From NCBI GenBank assembly GCA_020809425.1, contig JAGGDC010000001.1, positions 2,234,764 through 2,298,763 of the forward strand: 64,000 nt of DNA, given 5' to 3'. Shown here one piece after another: positions 50,223 through 60,216 of this stretch. A model generated the notes under the pieces. That model was not told the DNA's origin. It saw only the letters and a list, made by a program, of their open reading frames with translations, and did not search any database. The DNA is from Candidatus Synoicihabitans palmerolidicus. Its GTDB lineage: Bacteria; Verrucomicrobiota; Verrucomicrobiia; Opitutales; Opitutaceae. Numbering within the stretch: the stretch's first letter is position 1; each line of letters opens with the position of its first letter. The position numbers and the translations under genes are program-made.

Positions 50223-51560
50223 ATGTCCGCGATAACTGTAGATCCGAAACGGCCTCGAATCGCGATGATATCCACCCACGGATACGTCGCCGCCAATCCG
50301 CCACTCGGAGCTGCCGACACCGGGGGCCAAGTGGTCTACGTGCTCGAGCTCGCCAAAAAACTCGCCCAACTCGGCTACGACGTCGATATTTGGACCCGTC
50401 GCTTCGAAGCACAGCCCGACATGGATATTGTGAACGGCCGCGTGCGGGTGATTCGCATGCGTTGCGGGGGCGATGAATTTATCGCGAAAGAATACCTCAG
50501 CGAAGATCTGATGGAGTGGAGTGAAAACGCTCTGCGCTTCATCAAGCGCCACAAACTGAAATACGAATTCGTCAACAGCCACTACTGGGATGCCGGTATC
50601 GCCGGCCAACGTCTCGCCGATGCCCTCAAAATTCCCCACGTGCATACCCCGCATTCACTCGGCATCTGGAAGAAAAACCGGATGGAGCAGGACTACCCCG
50701 ATAAAGCCGCGACCTTCGACCAGGAGTTCAACTTCACCGAACGCATCCGCCAGGAAATCATCCTCTACCACAATTGTGACATCGTGCTCGCGACCACGCC
50801 ACCGCAGCACGACATGGTCATCGAAGATTACGGCGTGCCTCGTCGTCGCGTCGCGATGATTCCACCCGGCTACGACGACAACCGCTTCTTCCCCGTCAGC
50901 GAAGCCACCCGCGCCAGCATTCGAAAACGCTTCGGATTCAAGAAACCCACCATCGTCGCCATCGGCCGACTCGCCACCAACAAGGGTTACGACCTCTTGG
51001 TCGAGGCTTTCGGCGTCACCGCCAAACGCATCCCCGACGCCGAATTGCGTCTCTCCGTCGGCGGTAAGCAAAAGGACAAACAAGAACGCAAGATTCTCGC
51101 CGACATCAAACTGCGCGCCCAAGAACTGGGCCTCGAAAAGCGCGTGAAGTTCGACAGCTTCATCAGCGACGAAGACTTGCCCGACTACTACCGCGCCGCC
51201 GATCTCTTCGTGCTCTCCAGCCGCTACGAACCTTTCGGCATGACCGCTATCGAGGCCATGGCCTGTGGCACCCCCACCATCGTCACCGTCCACGGCGGAC
51301 TCTTCCGCGCCGTGAGCTTCGGTAGACACGCGCTCTTTGCCGACACCTTCGACGCCGAGGATCTCGGCATCACCATGATGAAGCCCTTGCGCCACCAAAA
51401 ACTCCGCAATCGCATGAAGCGCATGGGCGCCCATAAGGCTCGAAGCCTCTTCACCTGGACCGGTATCGCCCAGCAACTTATTGGCTTGGTCGAAGGGCGT
51501 CCCGGCCCCCACGCCATCGATGAAGACGATTGGGATGAGCCGTGGCATGACGGCGATTGA
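50223..51560 (+). CDS. Sucrose-phosphate-synthase-like GT4 glycosyltransferase
   Basis: 445 residues from ATG 50223 (MSAITVDPKRPRIAMISTHG). PLGAADTGGQVVYVLELAKK is the nucleotide-sugar loop typical of sucrose synthase and sucrose-phosphate synthase. VNSHYWDAGIAGQRLADALK and HTPHSLGIWKKNR follow. The C-terminal half has VAIGRLATNKGYDLLVEAFG and the GT4 motif SSRYEPFGMTAIEAMACGTP with the ExxxxxxxE pair. Expected reaction: UDP-glucose plus fructose 6-phosphate to sucrose 6-phosphate. The following phosphatase-invertase and fructokinase genes support sucrose as product. Intact. Confidence 0.8.
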   Translation: MSAITVDPKRPRIAMISTHGYVAANPPLGAADTGGQVVYVLELAKKLAQLGYDVDIWTRRFEAQPDMDIVNGRVRVIRMRCGGDEFIAKEYLSEDLMEWSENALRFIKRHKLKYEFVNSHYWDAGIAGQRLADALKIPHVHTPHSLGIWKKNRMEQDYPDKAATFDQEFNFTERIRQEIILYHNCDIVLATTPPQHDMVIEDYGVPRRRVAMIPPGYDDNRFFPVSEATRASIRKRFGFKKPTIVAIGRLATNKGYDLLVEAFGVTAKRIPDAELRLSVGGKQKDKQERKILADIKLRAQELGLEKRVKFDSFISDEDLPDYYRAADLFVLSSRYEPFGMTAIEAMACGTPTIVTVHGGLFRAVSFGRHALFADTFDAEDLGITMMKPLRHQKLRNRMKRMGAHKARSLFTWTGIAQQLIGLVEGRPGPHAIDEDDWDEPWHDGD

Positions 51561-51733
51561 ACCGCCATTCCGCGTCTGCACTCTCCACCGGGAGCAAGAT
51601 GCCCTTCTTGACCACAAGATCAGCCGGCACTTTTCTCCCCGGAACGACGCACGACGTTCAATCCTTACGTTTCCCTCGCCTTCACTCCGTTTCGCGCCGC
51701 AGTCTGCAAGTCTGCTCATTGCGCCTCCATCTC

Positions 51734-53836
51734 ATGGCCGCCTCCACCAAATCCCCCATTAGACTCTTCAGCACCGACCTTGACGGCACCCTTCTCGGCA
51801 ACCCCGAGTCCACCCAGCGATTCATCGCTTCGTGGAACACGCAGACCGAAGGCGAACGCCCTCTGCTGGTCTTCAACAGCGGTCGCCTCGTCGACGATAT
51901 GCAACAGCTCGTGGCCCACGGTGAACTACCCGAGCCTGATTGGTATATCGGTGGCGTCGGCACTCAAATCTTCGACAACCGGGAGAAAAAAATCCTTGTA
52001 GCTTGGGACCAAGAACTCAATCGCGACTGGGATCGTGACCGGGTGCACGCCCTGATCAATGCGGAACCCGACACCTCGATCCAACCCGTCCACTATCAAA
52101 CCCCCCACAAATCGAGCTGGTTTATTCGCGACGCCACGCCCAACCGCCTGACAGAAATCAAGTCCCTCGTCACCGCCGCCGGCGTCAAAGCGTCCATGGT
52201 GTACTCGAGCGCGCGGGATCTTGATTTACTACCTGCCGCCGCAACCAAAGGCGGCGCCCTGCTTTGGCTCTGCCAACGCCTCGACATTCAACCCTCCGAC
52301 GCCATCGTCGCCGGCGACACCGGGAACGACAGCACCATGTTCCAGGTCCCTGGCGTCAAAGCCATCGCCGTTCAAAACGCGCACCCCGAGCTACTCGAGG
52401 CCACCATTGGTCATCCACAGCTGTTTCACGCCCGCCAAATCATGGCCGACGGCGTGGTCGAGGGGCTCTGTCACTTTGGCGTCGCTTGTATGCCGCCGAC
52501 CGCCAACGAGAGCGCCATTCCCCGCGCCAAGATGACGACCGACTTTAAGATGCTGTTCACCGGCACTAAACTCGGAGGACTCAACGAGGAGATGGCCGCC
52601 TTCGTGCACACCGCCTACGAACGAGCCATCGACGCCCTCAAGCGCAACATCACTCCTCTCGGATTCTCCGCCTGCTCGCTCGAGGATAACACCGTAACTG
52701 GCACCGATGTGAACTACCGCTCCGTTTGGGGACGTGATGGCGCGATCATCGTGATCAACAGCCTGTACCTCGACGATCCCGACATCCAAACCTGCTCTCG
52801 CCGCACCCTGGAAACCCTCCTTGGCGCTATCTCTCCCACCGGACAGATCCCGGCCAACGTACGCATCGCTGACGGCGTGCCTGATTACTCCGGCGTCGGC
52901 AACATCTGCGCCATCGATTCCGGTCTTTGGCTCGTCATCGCAGTCTACAACTTTGTCGATCACACCGGCGATATGAACTTTCTGGATACGCACGCCGCCG
53001 TCCTCCAGCGTGCGATGGATTGGCTTGCCGCCCACGACAGCAACAACGACGGCCTGCTCGAAATTCCCGAGGCGGGAGACTGGACCGACCTGTTCGGCCG
53101 CAGTTACAACGTGCTCTACGATGAAGTGCTATGGTATCGCACCAATGTCTGCTATGCCCGCCTGCTCGAGTTTCGTGGGGACCATGAACGCGCGGCCGAC
53201 TACATGCGCTGGTGCCAGCACATCCGTAGCAAAATCCTCGGGATGTTTTGGCCCACCACCCGCTCAAACGAACAGGGCGGTCCCAACCGCGGCTTCGCCG
53301 ATCGTCAATTCAACATGGGCGACACCCAATACCTCCTCGCTGAAATCACCCCCTTCGCCTTCAACTGGCGCTGCGACGTTTTCGGTAACGTGCTCGCTTT
53401 CCTCACCAACTTGCTCGACATAAATCTCGCCCGTGAAGCGTTCCGTTTCATGTGGGGCGTGGGCGTCAACGAACCCTACCCGGTCTCCAATCTTTACCCC
53501 GTCGTCCAGGCCGGTGACCCGGATTGGCGCGCCTACTACACGGTCAATTTGCTCAACCTTCCCCACCACTATCACAACGGAGGTATCTGGCCCTTCGTCG
53601 GCGGAATGTGGGTGCGTTTCATCCATCGACTCGGCCTGCACGAGGTTGCCTGCCGCGAACTTTATCGCCTCGCCCAGGTCAACCGTCTTGGCCGCGATCA
53701 CGAATGGGAATTTAATGAATGGGTCCACGGCCAGACCGGCCGCCCCATGGGCAAAGCTTATCAGGCTTGGTCCGCCGCGTGCTTCATCCGAGCCTGCCAG
53801 GAAATTGAAGCAGAACCCTCCGGTCTCGCCGACTAA
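51734..53836 (+). CDS. Sucrose-6-phosphate phosphatase fused to GH100-like neutral invertase
   Basis: 700 residues from ATG 51734 (MAASTKSPIRLFSTDLDGTL). The HAD domain (1-250) has LFSTDLDGTLLGN, FNSGRL, a Lys region in AATKGGALLWLCQRLDI and IVAGDTGNDSTMF, as in sucrose-phosphate phosphatases. From about residue 290 an (alpha/alpha)6-type domain has VNYRSVWGRDGAIIVINSLY, NICAIDSGLWLVIAVYNFVD (candidate acid Asp), RSYNVLYDEVLWYRTNVCYA (candidate Glu), HHYHNGGIWPFVGGMWVRFI and GRPMGKAYQAWSAACFIRAC, which parallel plant and cyanobacterial neutral invertases. One protein would thus both release sucrose and cleave it. Intact. Confidence 0.75.
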   Translation: MAASTKSPIRLFSTDLDGTLLGNPESTQRFIASWNTQTEGERPLLVFNSGRLVDDMQQLVAHGELPEPDWYIGGVGTQIFDNREKKILVAWDQELNRDWDRDRVHALINAEPDTSIQPVHYQTPHKSSWFIRDATPNRLTEIKSLVTAAGVKASMVYSSARDLDLLPAAATKGGALLWLCQRLDIQPSDAIVAGDTGNDSTMFQVPGVKAIAVQNAHPELLEATIGHPQLFHARQIMADGVVEGLCHFGVACMPPTANESAIPRAKMTTDFKMLFTGTKLGGLNEEMAAFVHTAYERAIDALKRNITPLGFSACSLEDNTVTGTDVNYRSVWGRDGAIIVINSLYLDDPDIQTCSRRTLETLLGAISPTGQIPANVRIADGVPDYSGVGNICAIDSGLWLVIAVYNFVDHTGDMNFLDTHAAVLQRAMDWLAAHDSNNDGLLEIPEAGDWTDLFGRSYNVLYDEVLWYRTNVCYARLLEFRGDHERAADYMRWCQHIRSKILGMFWPTTRSNEQGGPNRGFADRQFNMGDTQYLLAEITPFAFNWRCDVFGNVLAFLTNLLDINLAREAFRFMWGVGVNEPYPVSNLYPVVQAGDPDWRAYYTVNLLNLPHHYHNGGIWPFVGGMWVRFIHRLGLHEVACRELYRLAQVNRLGRDHEWEFNEWVHGQTGRPMGKAYQAWSAACFIRACQEIEAEPSGLAD

Positions 53837-53938
53837 TCAATCGCTAAAACCCCGAACTCCCTGGTCGCAACTTTCTTCGACCTGCTTTCATTCCTCATCT
53901 TAGATTCCACTTCATCTCTCTCACCTAGCGCCCGCCCC

Positions 53939-54802
53939 ACCATTCTTTGCTTTGGCGAAATCCTCTGGGACTTCCTTCCCTCCGGTTTTTTTCCCGGCGG
54001 CGCGCCGTTCAACGTCGGCTACCATCTCCACCAGCTGGACACCGAAGTCCGCCTGATATCTGCTCTGGGCCGTGACCGCTTGGGTAATGAGTTGATCCGT
54101 CAACTCAAACATTGGGGGATTAACACCGACACACTCACCGTCCACCAAGGGCTCGCTACCGGCACGGTCATCGCCGATCTTTCCACCAGCGGCGACGCGC
54201 ACTACGAGATCACCCCCAGCGTCGCTTGGGACCAGATTCTTATCACCGAGGCTTGCGTGCGCGCCGCCTCCTCCGCCCGCGCCGTTGTATTTGGCTCCCT
54301 GGCCCAACGCTGCCCTTTCAACCGCTCCGCCCTCGAGCGTCTGAACACTGTGCTTCCGCCCTCGGCTTGGCGTGTATTCGACGTAAACCTACGCGCCCCT
54401 CACGATGACCTCGATCTGGTGCGCGACCTCGCTGCTCACGTCAATCTACTCAAACTCAACGCCACCGAAGCCGCCCGGCTCGCCCTCGGGACCGACGAGG
54501 AACCACCCGGCTCGGAAGAAGCCATGGCTCGTGCCATCGCCGCCGACCGCCAATGCCCCATCATTTGCATCACCGCCGCCGAACGGGGCGCCGGCCTCTT
54601 GATGAACGGTCAGTGGCATTGGGAAGCAGGCCGCCCCGTTGCCGTCGCCGACACCGTAGGAGCCGGTGATGCCTTCCTTGCACGTCTACTTTCTCTCCTC
54701 CTCCGCGGTGACATCTCTCCCGCCGAATGTCTCGCCAGCGCCTGCCGACACGGCGAATGGGTCGCCTCCCAAATCGGCGCGACCCCTGCTTACACTAGGT
54801 AA
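53939..54802 (+). CDS. PfkB family fructokinase, no obvious start codon
   Basis: The recognisable protein begins TILCFGEILWDFLPSGFFPG and continues GGAPFNVGYHLHQLDTEVRL, the standard N-terminus of fructokinases. VFDVNLRAPHDDLDLVRDLA and the anion-hole and catalytic motif VADTVGAGDAFLARLLSLLL (Asp in GAGD) follow. The frame is open from about 53866 but has no ATG or GTG before the conserved start; the first ATG lies at 54080, inside the domain. The start codon may be non-standard or mutated. The enzyme would phosphorylate fructose from the invertase to fructose 6-phosphate. Confidence 0.75.
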   Translation, partial: TILCFGEILWDFLPSGFFPGGAPFNVGYHLHQLDTEVRLISALGRDRLGNELIRQLKHWGINTDTLTVHQGLATGTVIADLSTSGDAHYEITPSVAWDQILITEACVRAASSARAVVFGSLAQRCPFNRSALERLNTVLPPSAWRVFDVNLRAPHDDLDLVRDLAAHVNLLKLNATEAARLALGTDEEPPGSEEAMARAIAADRQCPIICITAAERGAGLLMNGQWHWEAGRPVAVADTVGAGDAFLARLLSLLLRGDISPAECLASACRHGEWVASQIGATPAYTR

Positions 54803-54882
54803 GTGAACATCATTGAAATACCACCTTGCAATGGTGGCCATTTGTCGAAACTCGATCAATAACTCTGCGCTTCTTCCTAAAC

Positions 54883-55581
54883 ATGACCTTCGAACAACTT
54901 TGGACCGAACTCACGGGCATTCTTCCCGGCTTCCTCGCCGCCCTCCCGGTGGCTGCCGCCGTGATCCTCGGCGGGATTCTGGCCAACATGGTGCTGGAGC
55001 GCATTTTGTTCCTGCTTGCCCGCCGGACCAAACTTTCCGTCGATGATGTCGCCCCAGCCCGCAACGTCCTGCGCTGGTTGATTCGTATCATCACCTTCAT
55101 CCTGGTGCTCGGCGTCTTCGGATTCCAACTGGGTGGGCTCTGGGCTATGATATCCACCGTCATGGCCATGGTGGCTATCGGCTTCGTGGCCGTCTGGAGT
55201 TTGTTGAGCCATACGTCCGCCACCGTGCTGCTGGTCATCCTGCGTCCGTTCAGCGTCGGCGACGATATCGAGTTGCCCTCCGAATCCGTACACGGACGCG
55301 TCGTCGATATTAATTTCTTCTTCACCACATTGATCACCCACGACGGCAAAATGTGGCGCGTGCCCAACAATATCTTTTTCCAAAAGGTCCTGAAACTCAC
55401 CAAAGGTCAGGAACGCCACGCCTTGGCTCAGCAACTCAATTGCCCCGATCCCGCCAAGCTACCGCCTCCGCCCAAACCCGATCCCGTATCGCCTGAAGGT
55501 GACAAACCATTGACCCCCGCCAGCGAAGATTTCGCCGCTCAATCCATTCCGGATCCCAACACCCTTGCCCCCCGGCGTTGA
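54883..55581 (+). CDS. Small MscS-family mechanosensitive channel
   Basis: 232 residues. Three transmembrane helices: LPGFLAALPVAAAVILGGIL, WLIRIITFILVLGVFGFQLG, and AMISTVMAMVAIGFVAVWSL. They are followed by the MscS beta-domain signature VLLVILRPFSVGDDIELPSE and LITHDGKMWRVPNNIFFQK. The large C-terminal vestibule of typical MscS is replaced by a Pro-rich tail of 55 residues. It likely releases solutes during hypo-osmotic stress. Lying after the sucrose genes, it may serve the same osmotic programme. Intact. Confidence 0.85.
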   Translation: MTFEQLWTELTGILPGFLAALPVAAAVILGGILANMVLERILFLLARRTKLSVDDVAPARNVLRWLIRIITFILVLGVFGFQLGGLWAMISTVMAMVAIGFVAVWSLLSHTSATVLLVILRPFSVGDDIELPSESVHGRVVDINFFFTTLITHDGKMWRVPNNIFFQKVLKLTKGQERHALAQQLNCPDPAKLPPPPKPDPVSPEGDKPLTPASEDFAAQSIPDPNTLAPRR

Positions 55582-55584
55582 CCT

Positions 55585-55827
55585 TTGCCGTCTTACTTCT
55601 TTATTCAGACCGTGTCCCAAGGATCCACCGGTAACGTCATCGCCGCCCTCGCCAGTTTTTTCATTCCCGGCTTGGGGCAACTCATTCAAGGCCGCCTGGT
55701 CAAGGCGATCATCATGTTCGTCGCCGCCACCGTCCTGTGGTTTTTCCTGCTCGGCTGGATTATCCATCTTTGGTCGATACTCGACGCCGCCCTCTTCAAA
55801 CCATCACTCGAGCGAGGTAAATCGTAA
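55585..55827 (+). CDS. Small two-helix membrane protein
   Basis: 80 residues from a TTG at 55585, three bases after the channel stop, so probably translationally coupled. AALASFFIPGLGQLIQGRLV with KAIIMFVAATVLWFFLLGWI gives two transmembrane helices and a conserved-looking PGLGQ turn, reminiscent of TM2-type proteins. Function unknown. 55828-56016 holds no gene. Confidence 0.6.
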   Translation: MPSYFFIQTVSQGSTGNVIAALASFFIPGLGQLIQGRLVKAIIMFVAATVLWFFLLGWIIHLWSILDAALFKPSLERGKS

Positions 55828-56016
55828 ACCACGAGAGCAAGGAGACGCGGTGCTTTTCCCGCATCAGAGTGCATGAATCGGTCAATTCATTCGATCCCCA
55901 GCGCGCTCCCGCCCACCACGGGGCCCTTCTGGTCGTCCGCCCTACACCTGCCATAGCGCTACCGCGCAAATGAGGTTGATCCCCCCCTCCCCAACCGGTG
56001 TGGTGATCTTTACCTC

Positions 56017-56860
56017 ATGAAAGTTCGCCACGCCCTTATAACCGCCGCCAACCCGCGTCAACGCACCCTTCCGTTGCAGACGCTGAGCGATCGCGACGGC
56101 ATCGCCCGGTCCGCCCTTGAAATCGTTCTACGCGAAGCGGCCGGAGCAGGGATCGAAGAGTTCGTCGTTGTAGTCTGCCCCGGAGACGAAGCCGCTTACG
56201 CGGTGGCCGCCGGCGACCTCCGCGACCGGGTTCAATTCGCTATCCAAGCCGAGCCGCTCGGCTACCGAGACGCGGTTCTCCAAGGCCGCCATATCGTCGG
56301 CGACCATCCGTTCCTCCACCTCGTCGGCGACCACCTTCACCTTAGCGATACGACCGTAAGCTGCGCTCGCCAACTCCTCGAAATCGCCGCCGCGGAGCAA
56401 GCCCCGGTTTCCTCCGTCCCACCCACCCGCGAAAGCCAACTCACCTCCTTTGGCGCGATTGGGGGCAAACTGGTCGGGGGAGACACGCCTCTCTACGAGA
56501 TCGAAGCCGTCCTCGAAAAACCCACCCCCACCGTTGCTGAACAGGAACTCCTGGTCCCTGGAATGCGTGCCGGGTTCTACCTCTGTTTCTTTGGTCTTCA
56601 CGTGCTCGACAGCGAGATATTTTCCCTGCTCGACGAGCAACGCGCCGCCGCTCCCTCCGCGCCTCTGGGGCTATCGGCTGCACTGCATACCCTGGGCCTC
56701 CCGCCGACACTACCTGGCCCTGAAAATTGACGGGCGCCGCTACCGACATCGGCGCAGACTACGGCCTGCTCAACGCCCAGCTCGCCCTCTCCCTCGGCGG
56801 TCGTGACCGCGATCTGGTGCTCTCCCAAATCGTCGAGCTGCTCGCCCAAACCGGACGCTG
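56017..56860 (+). pseudogene. Sugar-phosphate nucleotidylyltransferase (GalU/UgpA-like), frameshifted
   Basis: MKVRHALITAANPRQRTLPL resembles the GxGxRxxP start of GalU but is altered (TAANPRQRTLP). GIEEFVVVVCPGDEAAY, FAIQAEPLGYRDAVLQGRHI, FLHLVGDHLHLSD (DxD metal site changed to GDH) and FYLCFFGLHVLDSEIFSLLD follow. The frame is lost near 56705; the C-terminus YLALKIDGRRY, DIGADYGLLNAQLALSL and LLAQTGR is split over two more frames, with a stop at 56858-56860. It would have made a UDP- or dTDP-sugar. The kinase gene follows after 4 bp. Confidence 0.7.
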
Positions 56861-56864
56861 ATCC

Positions 56865-58743
56865 ATGCCCGCCTGCGTAACCGACATCATCGGCAGCGAA
56901 AAAGACGCCGTTCGTGACCTCGCTCTCGACCAGTGGTGCGAAAACCGTTCAAGCACCGACCTGCTCTCCGATTGTGAAGAACTCGAATCCTACCGGCGCC
57001 AGGAATCGAATCTCTATCACCGGGTCCGAGCCCTGTTTTTCCTTAGCGCCATCCACCGCTACCACCTGCCCGCCCGCCGCGAGCTCACCCGCTCCGGTTC
57101 GGTTCCTTACAGCGCCTTCCGCCATCTGCTGGAACGCCGTTTTGAGGAGGCCCTCTCGCGCTTGCGCCGTCAGCAATCCGACGCTGGGGCCAGCGAATCA
57201 CTCAGTAGCGCCCTCGCCGCCGGCTACCACGCCCGCGCTTTCCAAACTCTCGCTGATCAGGTCCGCCGCACCGTGCGCTCCACGCGTGGCAACGCATGGA
57301 TGTTTCGCCTCGGTCACCCACTCGACCAACCCCTCAAAATTCGTCGCGAACTACTCCAACGCGATTCCATCCACGCCCCGTTTCCCTTGCTGCAAGAGCG
57401 CACCGCCGTGCGCATGGACCTGACCCACTGTGCGTGGAGTGAGATCTTTTTCCTGGGTATGGACTACCCTGAAGGTGCCCGTGTCCTCAACGTCTCCATC
57501 GATCTCGGAGTACACGGCCGCGATAAGTCGACTCGCCCTCCGGTCGAGGCCTACTTCCGTATCATCGACGAACCCGTCCTCCGACTTGCCTCGGTCGATC
57601 TGGAGGCGACTGCCTGCATCTCTGATCTGGAGGAAGTGTTCGATTTTTGGCGTGATTATCTCGGTCTTCTCAAGGCCGCCATCATCGCCGCTGGCATCAT
57701 CCCGCCCGGCATCGAACGCTCCGGCGCCAGTCTCGCCGACCTACTGGGCCGCGTCTTTGGTCCGGGTTGCGGCGGCGAACTCGTGTAGAACGTCAACGGT
57801 ATCCCCAAGGGCTCACGTCTCGCCGTCTCAACCCACTTGCTCGGTGCCTTGATCGCCGCCTGCATGCGCGCCACGGGGCAGATCAAATCTCTCACTGGCC
57901 CGATGACCGAAACAGAACGTCGCATGGTCGCGGCCCGTACCATTCTCGGTGAATGGATTGGCGGTTCCGGCGGCGGCTGGCAGGACTCAGGGGGACTTTG
58001 GCCCGGAATCAAACTGATCGAAGGCGCCCCCGCGACCCCCACCGAAGCTGAATTCGGCGTCAGCCGCGGTACCCTCCTTCCTCGCCACACCATTCTGGGC
58101 CTCGATCGCATCCCGACCTCGTCCCGCCAAGCTTTGCAGGATTCTCTCGTGCTGGTGCACGGCGGCATGGCTCAAAACGTCGGACCCATCCTGGAGATGG
58201 TCACCGAAAAATACCTCCTGCGTAACATCGCCGAGTGGACTTCCCAGCAAACCACTGTCGCCACCTTGGATCGTCGCCACCTTGGATCGCATCCTCGAAC
58301 TACTCAGCACCGGCGACATCAAGGCCCTCGGGGCCGAACTCACCGCCAATTTCACCGGTCCGCGCCAAACCATCATCCCCTGGGTCAACAACCGTTACAC
58401 CGAGCGACTCATCACTGAAACTCGCGCCGAATTCGGCGACGATTTCTGGGGATTCTGGATGCTCGGAGGGATGTCCGGTGGCGGCATGGGCTTTATCTTC
58501 GCCCCCGCCCGCCGCGCAGAAGGCCAAACCCGTCTCCTTGAAATCATGCTCGCCGCCAAACGCGATCTGGAGTCCTCGCTCCCGTTCGCCATGAACCCGG
58601 TGGTGTATGACTTTACCATCAACCGTAACGGCTCCACCGGGTATCTGCTTTCTGGTGACGACGCTCTCCTGCCGCCGGACTATTACCGCCATGTCACTCC
58701 CGGGATTCTCCGCCGCGACGCCCGCGAACTGACGTCCCGCTAA
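56865..58743 (+). pseudogene. Large GHMP-type sugar kinase, nonsense plus 16-bp duplication
   Basis: An N-terminal helical domain (NRSSTDLLSDCEELESYRRQ, RALFFLSAIHRYHLPARREL) leads to MDLTHCAWSEIFFLGMDYPE. The GHMP ATP-binding loop [19 protein letters not shown] lies just after an in-frame TAG at 57786-57788. [20 protein letters not shown] matches the GG-WQD motif of fucokinase and heptokinase-like proteins. A tandem duplication at 58257-58288 shifts the frame after [10 protein letters not shown]. The remaining [20 protein letters not shown] and GGMSGGGMGFIFAPARRAEG end at 58743. The substrate is probably a deoxy- or heptose sugar; this is uncertain. Confidence 0.65.
58257..58288. repeat. Tandem duplication of 16 bp
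   Basis: GTCGCCACCTTGGATC occurs twice head to tail inside the kinase gene. Removing one copy restores the continuous reading [16 protein letters not shown], so this duplication caused a frameshift. Confidence 0.9.
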
Positions 58744-60103
58744 AAAGCCGACCTGACCCAATTCACTCGCGCCGCTCGTCACCATCCTGAGTTTGCGGCC
58801 GGCCACCCTGCCCAGTCTGCTCGATCGCCTCCTGCCTACCGTGGAATCCAAGGCCGGGGCCTCCTCGGATCTGCGCAGTCTCCTCGCCGCCAACGGCTTC
58901 GATCGCGCCCAACACGAGCAGATTCGCAGCGAATTGCGCGACGGCCGCATCGGCCTGGCCTTCAACCGCTTCCCGTCCACCACCCAAGTCGAGGATGTCG
59001 CCCCCGGCGATCTCTTCGATCTTGCCCGCGATGGAGACACCTACCGCGCCGCCGGCGAAGCCGCCCTCGCCCGTGGCGAGCTCGCCGTGATCAACTTACG
59101 CCGCCGGAGTGGGCAGCCGCTGGACTCAAGGCGCCGGGCCCCCCTTCCCCATGTCTTTACGACGAGCTACCTCACCCACGCCCCAACGGAGGCTTACTTG
59201 CGTCGCATAGCCGGCGAAGGATGGGAACGCGACGTCTGGCTCTCTCCCGGCCGCACCATTGGATTGCGTCTGGTCCCGACGGTGCGTGACCTCCAATTCG
59301 CTTGGGAGGAAATCGCACAACAGAAACTCGACGAGCAAAAGGAGAAGATGCGCGACAGTGTGCGTGCCGCCCTCACCAACTGGGCCCGCACCACCGGCGA
59401 GGCCTCAGACTACATCGGCAATCTTCCCGGGCAGTGCCTGCACCCCGTCGGCCACTGGTTTGAAATCCCCAACTTGCTCAAAAACGGCCCCCTCGCCGCG
59501 TTAATCCAACAACAACCCAACCTGCGCACCCTCATGGTGCACAATATCGGATACCCTCGGGGCCACCGCCGACCCCGCCATGCTGGGTTGGTTCAACCGC
59601 ACCGGTGCCACCCTCGGCTGGGAAGCCATCACCAAACGGATCGAAGACCACGGCGGGGGCGTCGCCCGCATCAACGGCTCCCTGCGCCTCGTCGAGGGAC
59701 TCGCGCTGCCTCGCGAAGAAGACGAATCTCGCCTGACCTACTACAACGCCGCCACCTGCTGGATCGATATCGACCAGCTCCTCTCCACCTTCGGTCTCTC
59801 GCGCCCGGACCTGTCCGACTCCGCCCAAGTCAATGATGCCGTGCGCCAACTCGCCGCCCGCCTGCCGACCTACGTGACCATAAAAGAGGTCAAGAAACGA
59901 TGGGGCCACGGCCAGGAAGACGTCTACCCTGTTACGCAGTTCGAGAAGCTCTGGGGCGACATGTCCCGGCCTCGCCGACATCTCCAATGTCTTCGCCGTC
60001 GTCCCGCGCGCCCCGTGGTCAACAGCTCAAGGACCAAGCTCAACTCGACGGCTGGCCACGCGACGGCAGCGCCGACTATATCGCATCCTTGTGTAAGTGG
60101 TGA
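58744..60103 (+). pseudogene. UDPGP-type nucleotide-sugar pyrophosphorylase, broken
   Basis: TLPSLLDRLLPTVESKAGAS and SELRDGRIGLAFNRFPSTTQ lead to LAVINL, after which the expected nucleotide-binding GxGSRW loop is replaced by an out-of-character Arg-rich stretch (RRRSGQPLDSRRRAPL), suggesting a deletion. PHVFTTSYLTHAPTEAYLRR, GQCLHPVGHWFEIPNLLKNG, then after a frameshift near 59560 [20 protein letters not shown] and [18 protein letters not shown] are typical of the large UDPGP family. It follows the kinase with no gap and may have been one fused protein. The last 30 residues are in another frame; the stop is at 60101-60103. Confidence 0.65.
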
Positions 60104-60216
60104 ATAATTTGTAAATTCGTTAAACCCTTCCTGGTAATTTACTTAACGTACTCCCTTTGCGATTCCGCCGCGCGGGCACTTCAGATCGGTCTCACTGAGT
60201 CGATTTCTGGGCGATA

